From: an uncultured Bacteroides sp.
Lineage (GTDB): Bacteria; Bacteroidota; Bacteroidia; Cytophagales; Cyclobacteriaceae
DNA length: 51,524 bases
Direction of reading: 5' to 3'
NCBI GenBank assembly: GCA_902168185.1
Contig: CABHOV010000079.1
Location: 1 to 51,524 of the forward strand
The position numbers and the translations under genes were made by a program. Below the pieces are notes generated by a model. That model did no database searches and was not told where the DNA came from. It worked only from the letters and a program-made list of their open reading frames with translations. This document shows positions 45,776 through 51,524 of the stretch, in pieces (the stretch's first letter is position 1; every line of letters starts with the position of its first letter).

Positions 45776-47484
45776 GCAATAAAGAAGAAGAATATCGTGA
45801 GATCTTTTTGACGGAAGCACTAGAGAATTATACCGAGATCAATCGGCTGCTTACGGTTCTGGAGAAAAATCCTTCGGATATAAAACCCGTGCACGCATTG
45901 TTTCGCATAACGCATACGCTAAAAGGCAACGCCACGGGTATGGGCTATGAGAAAATTGCAGAAGTAGCGCATGTTCTGGAAGACCTCTTTGATGCAATTC
46001 GTGACGAAAGAATAATCATCAACGCAGATATTTTTATATCTGTGTATAAAGCAGCAGATATAGTAGGGGAGTTGATCCACGCAGTGAAGGAACCCCGTGA
46101 TGTAAAATATAGAGGTGTAAAAACGAAGCTTGAGGTATTGCTGCGCGAAGCTCAGCGAAACCATGCTGTTACGATAAATACTCATGCAGTACTTCAAAGT
46201 ATATCTGAAACCGATGCGGGCGATTGCCAACTTGATGCTATAGCAGAAGAATATTCTGACGAGGAAAGCGTTGACTTGAAATTTTCGTTTTCCGACTTGG
46301 TACAAGTACCGGTTCAAAAACTTGATAACCTGTTGAACCTGGTGGGAGAGTTGATAATTGAAAGAGATCGCATCATCGCTTCCGGTAACGGGAGACATTC
46401 TACCAGCGAATACTCGCGACTTAGCCGCATTTCATCCGACCTACAATATTCAGTGATGGATGTAAGACTTGTACCGGTAGATTTTTTATTTAATAAATTT
46501 CATCGCATCGTTCGCGATGCAGCTACGAAAGAACAGAAATCAGTAACCTTAAAATTGAAAGGTACTGAAACGGAGATCGATCGAAATATACTTCAGGTGA
46601 TCAGCGATTCTCTTATTCACCTGATCCGCAATGCTGTTGGCCATGGTATAGAGAAACCTGAGATACGGAAGCAGGCAGGTAAAGATGCGGAAGGAGTTGT
46701 TACACTTGAGGCGAGTAGCGAATCGGATACGGTTGTCATTGCTATACAAGACGATGGTGCCGGAATTGATATACCGCATATTCGGAAGAGAGCGATTGAA
46801 AAAGGTTTCCTCAATAACCAGGAAGCGACACAATGGAGTGACGCCGATATCATGATGCTGATCTTCGAGCCCGGCTTTTCAACAATGGAAGAAGTTACAG
46901 CGATCGCTGGAAGGGGTGTGGGAATGGATGTGGTAAGGAAAGCGCTTGATTCCATTGGTGGCACAATCCATATTCAATCAACAAAAGGAGCGGGTACTAC
47001 GTTTTACATGCGTCTCCCTTCATCCATGGCGGTGAAGTCAACACTTCTGTTCGAATTGAGCAATGAAACTTTTGCTATACCATTGTCCTATACAGAATCT
47101 GTAATTTCAATATATAAATCAGATATACATGCAGTGGCCCATGGATTGATCTCTGTGCATCTTGGTAAAACGATCTCGCTTGTATTTTTGAATGACCTGT
47201 TCAAGCAGGAAAAGAACAGCGTAAAGACATTGGAACAATTGCATCCGGAGACACGGATTGAAGTTGTCGTTGTTACATTCAACGGTAAGCGGATGGGCTT
47301 CATCGTAGATAAATTATTACAACAAAAAGAAATTATAGAGAAGCCACTTCATAAACCTGCAGACGGTATATCCTATATAAGCGGTGTTACTATTCTGGGA
47401 AACGGAAATGTATGTCTGGTTTTGAATATTCCGGGTATTCTAAATGTTATCAATCATAATCAATTTAATAAAGTGAGTTTATGA
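45772..47484 (+). CDS. cheA: Chemotaxis histidine kinase CheA, apparently without a P2 domain
   Basis: A 570-aa CheA. P1 (1-130) has phospho-acceptor His48 in HTLKGNATG. A linker of only about 50 residues, too short for a normal P2, leads to P3 dimerisation (about 180-240, LDNLLNLVGELIIERDR). P4 ATPase has LIHLIRNAVGHGIEKPE, DDGAGID and GRGVGMDVVRKALDSIGG, and the P5 CheW-like domain (about 420-565) follows. It phosphorylates CheY; CheB may not be a phospho-target because of its Asn58. It overlaps cheB and the next gene by 4 bp each. Confidence 0.95.
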   Translation: MSNKEEEYREIFLTEALENYTEINRLLTVLEKNPSDIKPVHALFRITHTLKGNATGMGYEKIAEVAHVLEDLFDAIRDERIIINADIFISVYKAADIVGELIHAVKEPRDVKYRGVKTKLEVLLREAQRNHAVTINTHAVLQSISETDAGDCQLDAIAEEYSDEESVDLKFSFSDLVQVPVQKLDNLLNLVGELIIERDRIIASGNGRHSTSEYSRLSRISSDLQYSVMDVRLVPVDFLFNKFHRIVRDAATKEQKSVTLKLKGTETEIDRNILQVISDSLIHLIRNAVGHGIEKPEIRKQAGKDAEGVVTLEASSESDTVVIAIQDDGAGIDIPHIRKRAIEKGFLNNQEATQWSDADIMMLIFEPGFSTMEEVTAIAGRGVGMDVVRKALDSIGGTIHIQSTKGAGTTFYMRLPSSMAVKSTLLFELSNETFAIPLSYTESVISIYKSDIHAVAHGLISVHLGKTISLVFLNDLFKQEKNSVKTLEQLHPETRIEVVVVTFNGKRMGFIVDKLLQQKEIIEKPLHKPADGISYISGVTILGNGNVCLVLNIPGILNVINHNQFNKVSL

Positions 47485-48095
47485 CTATATCGGATCACGT
47501 AAAGAAAAAGACCTCTGGAAGCGCGAAGACTGCTTTTGAAAATGGGTTTGAGAATGCAGCCGCGTCATTCTCTAAATTTATTAGCACAGAAACATCCTAT
47601 ACCGCGCTACACCAAGGCCTTCATGCGGTGGAAGATGATAATATCCACGGCTTGAATATTATCGGGAAGAGTGGCACAAACTTTCTTTTGACCACTGACA
47701 TCGTAGGGGATGTATATGGCAAGAGTTATCTTTTGCTGGATGCGTCCGAGTTTGATGCGCTTTCCAGTGGTGTGTACGCAAAGGAAGAAACCATGATGGA
47801 CATCAAGGAAGAGTTCATCAAAGAACTGGATAATATTCTTTCCGCTTCGGTTATTACCAAGCTTTCCAATGAACTGAATCTGAATATATATGGAAATATA
47901 CCGACTCTTGTGAAGCCACAGAGTTGCTGTTTAATGAACATAATATATGACGATTTCTCAGAAGATTCGGAAGGTATATATGTTAACGCAATCCATTTTT
48001 GTTTTGAGAAATACCCTATGTTAACACCTTACTTTGTATGGGTGATGGATCTCAATGTTTTTGACATAATAGAATCTAAATCAGAACTGTCTTGA
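47481..48095 (+). CDS. CheC/CheX-like phosphatase, divergent
   Basis: A 204-aa protein with weak CheC/CheX/FliY similarity. The ELDN segment (Glu115, Asn118) in a helix preceded by KEEFIK matches the ExxN active-site motif; the first helix (ENGFENAAASFSKF) is related but lacks the Asn spacing of an active site. The pairing of CheC-like proteins with CheD is known, and the operon also contains CheD. It would dephosphorylate CheY-P. Divergence leaves the function moderately uncertain. Its start overlaps the cheA stop by 4 bp. Confidence 0.75.
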   Translation: MTISDHVKKKTSGSAKTAFENGFENAAASFSKFISTETSYTALHQGLHAVEDDNIHGLNIIGKSGTNFLLTTDIVGDVYGKSYLLLDASEFDALSSGVYAKEETMMDIKEEFIKELDNILSASVITKLSNELNLNIYGNIPTLVKPQSCCLMNIIYDDFSEDSEGIYVNAIHFCFEKYPMLTPYFVWVMDLNVFDIIESKSELS

Positions 48096-48149
48096 TTTAT
48101 TTACGAAGTCTGTCAATGACGATCGTCAAAAACACTATTGATTACTTAG

Positions 48150-49016
48150 ATGTCGAAGGAATGTATGAGTGGGGAGTTATATAAGCCTTCAGAAATAATA
48201 ACGATCACCGATGAAGAGCTTCAATCTCTTGCTTTGGCCATCTTTAAACGTCATGGCATTGATTTTACCTGCTATGAACGTCTTTCATTAAAGCGAAGGA
48301 TCATCCGCGCAATGGGAATCTTTAATATAGATTCAATCCATGGGCTGTGGACAATGATTCTTTCCGACCGCGCATTTATTTATTCCTTCATGGACGAGAT
48401 CAGTGTCGGACTAACGGCTTTGTTTCGCGATCCTGTTCTCTGGCGAAAGTTGAAATCGCTTTTGAGTAATGATCAGATGACTTCAAAGTCTTCCTTGGCA
48501 ATTTGGCATGCAGGCTGTTCCACGGGTGAAGAGATTTATAGTATGGGCATTGTTCTGAAGGAATCGATGTACGAGAAGCCGGTTACAGCATGGGCGACAG
48601 ATATCAGCAAGCAATCCATTGAGTATGCACAGCGTGGTGAATATCACCAGATGAAATTTCCGGAATATGAGCAAAACTATAAAGAGTATAATATATATGG
48701 CTCTCTAAAGAATTATGCAACACGGGATGCCGGGTCTTTTCGAATGTATACCGGCCTTGTTGATCATGTAACATTCGAGTATCATAACCTGATCACAGAT
48801 CAGTTCAATAAAAAATTCGACATCATCTTTTGCAGGAACGTGATGATATACTTTGATAATGGCGCTAAGAACAAGCTCCTGAAGAAATTCCATGAGTCAC
48901 TCAATCCTGGCGGATTATTAATCATCGGATTCTATGACGCCATCATGTCGTTGATTGATCCCGATAAATTCCAAGTTCTTGATTTGAATTCCAAAATCTT
49001 TATCAAGGTTGAATAG
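48150..49016 (+). CDS. cheR: Chemotaxis protein methyltransferase CheR
   Basis: A 288-aa SAM-dependent methyltransferase that methylates receptor glutamates. The N-terminal CheR domain (about 20-85) has YERLSLKRRIIRAMG; the SAM fold has IWHAGCSTGEEIYSMG and the FCRNVMIYFD motif, and ends LNPGGLLIIGFYD. The start at 48150 gives MSKECMSGELYK; Met6 is an alternative. A perfect 12-bp palindrome, TGACGATCGTCA, is at 48117-48128, 21 bp upstream. It is the last gene of the operon and ends 8 bp from a convergent gene. Confidence 0.95.
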   Translation: MSKECMSGELYKPSEIITITDEELQSLALAIFKRHGIDFTCYERLSLKRRIIRAMGIFNIDSIHGLWTMILSDRAFIYSFMDEISVGLTALFRDPVLWRKLKSLLSNDQMTSKSSLAIWHAGCSTGEEIYSMGIVLKESMYEKPVTAWATDISKQSIEYAQRGEYHQMKFPEYEQNYKEYNIYGSLKNYATRDAGSFRMYTGLVDHVTFEYHNLITDQFNKKFDIIFCRNVMIYFDNGAKNKLLKKFHESLNPGGLLIIGFYDAIMSLIDPDKFQVLDLNSKIFIKVE

Positions 49017-49024
49017 TTATTCTG

Positions 49025-49960
49025 CTATGCAGATTTATAGGCGGACCGGATCGTGTCCTTGATGCCTTGCTGATAAGAAGTTGGTTTTATGCCAAATCGT
49101 TTTTCAAATTTGCTGCTGTTAAATATATAGTCTCTGTCATACTGATACATCATTTCTCCCAGCTCTTTCATCAGCGGTATAAATAATCCAGTAATCTTTA
49201 CAATGAATTTCGGCACGGCTCGAAATTTAGGCTTCACACCCATTTCGCCTGCGATTGCTTCTACCCATTCTTTCCCTGTAGGAGGATTCGATGCTGTTGG
49301 TAAATGCCAAATCTGGTTGTACGCATCAGGAGTGTTTCCCAGTAATGCTGTTGCTTTTCCTGCATCGGGTGTATAGGTAAAGGAGTGTTTGAATTTTGTT
49401 GCGCCCATCCAGTTTGCTTTCTCTCCTTTGTTCAAAGGCTTTATAACCGTTTCAGTAAGCATACTCGTGTTTTGAATTGCCGGGCCATAAAAATCTGCTG
49501 ACCGTGCTATCAATGCAGTAAGTTTTCCAAGTAGCACTTCATTCATAATAGTTCCCGCTATTGATGCCCGCAGTTTTCCTTTTTCGCTGGGCGGATTTAT
49601 AGGTGTTTCTTCCGTCATACCATTCAAGTGATTTGAATCGTACATATAGATGTTGTCGAAGAATACCAGCTTTGCATTATACTCTTTGCATGCCGCGATC
49701 ACATTACTAATGAGTTTAGGCCAACTCTCTTTCCATACTTTTAGTGTATAGGGGAAGCCCACTGTAACGTATACTATAGATGATCCCTGTACAGCCTTTC
49801 GGACTTGGTCAAGATTCAGTAAGTCGGCAGAGACCAGTTGATCTGTGGCATTCACCTTCTTAGGTTTTCTGCTTACCAATCTTATATCTTGAGTATACTC
49901 AGCAAGTGCCTTTGCTAATTCAACTCCGATAGCTCCGCCAGAACCTAATATAGTTTGCAT
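49025..49960 (-). CDS. NAD-dependent epimerase/dehydratase-family protein (atypical SDR)
   Basis: A 311-aa Rossmann-fold protein. The N-terminal nucleotide-binding motif is ILGSGGAIGVELAKAL; next are IRLVSRKPKKVNA, the VYVTVGFPY strand, LVFFDNIYMYD and ARSADFYGP. This is the layout of NAD(P)-binding epimerase-like proteins, several of which are extended SDRs that lack the classical YxxxK. The substrate cannot be assigned. It lies 132 bp downstream of the flavoprotein gene on the same strand and may share its promoter. It is convergent with cheR, 8 bp apart. Confidence 0.9.
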   Translation of the reverse strand: MQTILGSGGAIGVELAKALAEYTQDIRLVSRKPKKVNATDQLVSADLLNLDQVRKAVQGSSIVYVTVGFPYTLKVWKESWPKLISNVIAACKEYNAKLVFFDNIYMYDSNHLNGMTEETPINPPSEKGKLRASIAGTIMNEVLLGKLTALIARSADFYGPAIQNTSMLTETVIKPLNKGEKANWMGATKFKHSFTYTPDAGKATALLGNTPDAYNQIWHLPTASNPPTGKEWVEAIAGEMGVKPKFRAVPKFIVKITGLFIPLMKELGEMMYQYDRDYIFNSSKFEKRFGIKPTSYQQGIKDTIRSAYKSA

Positions 49961-50092
49961 ACCTTATTGTTAAAGTGGGGTTTGTATGAATATCAATAAT
50001 AAAATTGAATTCATATCTACAAAGACGCATCACTTTTTATTTTATTGTGGTTTAGCTGCGGCCAATATACCAGGGGTTGCAAAGGCATATCC

Positions 50093-51001
50093 TCAGAACG
50101 TCTCCTCAATAAGTTCTTTATTTATAAAAACTCCGGCTTTGGTTCCTGCCGCCGTCGCGAATGAAACAGCTCTGAAAACACTCGAGTTATCACCGGCAAC
50201 AAAGACTCCGGGAACACTGGTTTTGCCAAACTCATCGGTTTTAATGAAAGAATGTTCCGTTATTTCGCAGCCCAGTTCCTGAGGTATAGTACAATGTTGT
50301 TGTTGGGAAATCTTTGCAAATATAGTGTCCACTTTTTCTTTTGTACCATCTTTAAAAGCAACACTGGCTATATTTCCATTGGTGTGTTCTAGCACAGCGA
50401 TTTCCTTCTCCATTATTTTGATACCATGGCTTTTTATTTTTTCAGTGTGTTCTTTCGTAACCAATGATTTTCCATTCGTGAAGAGGACGAGGTCTTTGCT
50501 CCAGTTATATAGTAGCCTGCTCAATTCAAATCCGAAATCACCATTGGCCAGAAGTCCGATTGTCTTATTCTTGAATTCATACCCATGGCAATATGGGCAC
50601 GGCACAACCGAGATGCCCCAGCATTCAGAAAACCCCTCGATCGGCAACATTTGATCGACCACGCCCGTGGCAAAGAGTAATTTTTTTGAAGTAAATATTT
50701 CACCAGACAGCGTTGTGATTTCAAAACCATAGTCGGTTCTATTGCCACGTATAGCCAGGTCGTTGATAAAATTTACGGTGCTGTATTTCAACACTTGCTG
50801 CTTGGCAACCTCGGTTATTTCCTTGGGAGTATTGCCATCTTGTGTAATGAAATTATGTGAATGAGGAGCTTTCCGGTTGCAAGGTAAATTACTATCTATT
50901 ATTAATACTTGCCTTAGCGATCTGCCCAAGGCCATTGCTGCCGAAAGTCCTGCATAGCTGCCGCCTACTATTATTACTTCGTAAATTTTTTTGGTGTTCA
51001 T
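50093..51001 (-). CDS. Thioredoxin-reductase-like FAD/NAD(P) oxidoreductase
   Basis: A 302-aa two-dinucleotide-binding-domain flavoprotein. The FAD motif is IIVGGSYAGLSAAMALGR and IIDSNLPCNRKA; a CPYCHG motif occupies the position of the thioredoxin-reductase CxxC. The NADPH-domain glycine motif reads LANGDFGFELSRLL, and FVAGDNSS is the second FAD motif. The CPYC disulfide is present, but the residues around it are unlike classical TrxB, so it probably serves another small redox partner or acts as a ferredoxin- or AhpF-like reductase. Its promoter has an inverted-repeat operator at 51057-51071. Confidence 0.92.
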   Translation of the reverse strand: MNTKKIYEVIIVGGSYAGLSAAMALGRSLRQVLIIDSNLPCNRKAPHSHNFITQDGNTPKEITEVAKQQVLKYSTVNFINDLAIRGNRTDYGFEITTLSGEIFTSKKLLFATGVVDQMLPIEGFSECWGISVVPCPYCHGYEFKNKTIGLLANGDFGFELSRLLYNWSKDLVLFTNGKSLVTKEHTEKIKSHGIKIMEKEIAVLEHTNGNIASVAFKDGTKEKVDTIFAKISQQQHCTIPQELGCEITEHSFIKTDEFGKTSVPGVFVAGDNSSVFRAVSFATAAGTKAGVFINKELIEETF

Positions 51002-51042
51002 GGGTTATGCTTTTAAGTATCGTTCAGCAACAGAACATACCG

Positions 51043-51071
51043 CAAATATAATTAGTTGCAACGTAGTTGCA
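51043..51071 (-). promoter_or_regulatory. Promoter of the flavoprotein gene with embedded palindromic operator
   Basis: On the minus strand a perfect TAnnTTTG box (TATATTTG, plus-strand 51043-51050) lies 41 bp upstream of the ATG. Immediately upstream, TGCAAC-GTA-GTTGCA (51057-51071) is a perfect inverted repeat filling the spacer between -33 and -7. Such a position is typical of a repressor or redox-regulator site (MarR/HxlR/TetR type). No regulator gene is adjacent in the window. Confidence 0.6.
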
Positions 51072-51213
51072 TTTATTTTGATAAAAAAAATCACCCATTT
51101 CGAATGACATTTAAAGTATTGTAAATCTGTTTTGTAGTGTCTGACGATGAAATGTGACGAGTAAGGGGGAGTGATGTGATCAGGATATAGGTATATCTGG
51201 GCTTGCCTATAAA

Positions 51214-51441
51214 TCATTGAAGTGTGGCACTATCTTCGAAGCTGCAATCAGCTTTACAAACAGTCATTAGCTGACGTACCGATGGACTTGTTATGCGTAC
51301 AATCCAATCTTTCCAAATAGGATGCAATACAATTTGCTCGTTTGCGTCACTGATTAAGATATCCGGGTACTCATCTATAAATACAACGTACAAGTGTTTT
51401 TGATACCTTATTTTTTGATGGGTCTCCGCATTGAATTCCAT
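51214..51441 (-). CDS. Small hypothetical protein (75 aa)
   Basis: I do not recognise this protein. It has a plausible amphipathic composition (HLYVVFIDEYPDILISDANE, WKDWIVRITSPSV) and no signal peptide. It lies divergent from nothing visible; 83 bases of AT-rich upstream sequence remain in the window. The gene is supported only by a clean frame and its plausible protein, so the call is tentative. Confidence 0.5.
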   Translation of the reverse strand: MEFNAETHQKIRYQKHLYVVFIDEYPDILISDANEQIVLHPIWKDWIVRITSPSVRQLMTVCKADCSFEDSATLQ

Positions 51442-51524
51442 AGGATTGCCGTGTAAATTGGTTTAGGATAATTGTAATAGTACAAATACATTTTTAAGTG
51501 GATAAAATGGAGTAGTATTTTTGT

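Overview
The window looks like chromosomal DNA of a Bacteroidota bacterium, most likely of the Cytophagales type (family level is inference). The evidence is two SusC/SusD pairs, a periplasmic-sensor hybrid two-component regulator (HTCS), type IX secretion (T9SS) C-terminal domains on two large enzymes, promoter -7 boxes of the Bacteroidota TAnnTTTG type, and the general absence of Shine-Dalgarno sequences. I see no mobile elements, CRISPR arrays or RNA genes.

Positions 1-39778 hold polysaccharide utilisation loci (PULs). The first block (93-9064) is SusC1, SusD1, a GH30 surface lipoprotein of the endo-beta-1,6-galactanase type and a GH2 beta-galactosidase-type enzyme. A small orphan gene on the minus strand (9160-9594) separates it from the HTCS regulator (9909-14090). 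The second block (14407-39778) is SusC2, SusD2, two tandem T9SS-secreted alginate-lyase-family proteins with different carbohydrate-binding modules, a GH97, a serine-beta-lactamase-fold lipoprotein, a GH39, an unassigned 780-aa protein, a heparinase II/III-family lyase and a GH88 unsaturated glucuronyl hydrolase. Together these suggest uptake and breakdown of a galactan-rich, uronic-acid-containing polysaccharide: lyases would make 4,5-unsaturated uronides that GH88 removes. The exact substrate is inferred; arabinogalactan-type or glucuronan-like material fits best.

The strongest new observation is a shared promoter architecture at three places in the second block: upstream of SusC2, of GH97 and of the 780-aa protein. 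Each has two ~10-bp half-sites of type [CT]ATA[AG]TT[TG]AT in direct repeat exactly 21 bp apart, followed exactly 22 bp later by a -7-like box. These are good candidates for the binding site of the adjacent HTCS and would define its regulon.

Positions 40255-49016 are one compact chemosensory operon: parA, a cytoplasmic three-PAS methyl-accepting protein, cheW, cheD, cheY, cheB, cheA, a cheC/cheX-like gene and cheR. The ParA-receptor pairing, with a basic ParB-like receptor N-terminus, suggests a chemosensory cluster that is positioned or segregated in the cytoplasm. CheB carries Asn where the phospho-acceptor Asp should be.

The right end (49025-51441) has three minus-strand genes: an NAD-dependent epimerase-like protein, a thioredoxin-reductase-like flavoprotein with a palindromic operator inside its promoter, and a small protein of unknown function.
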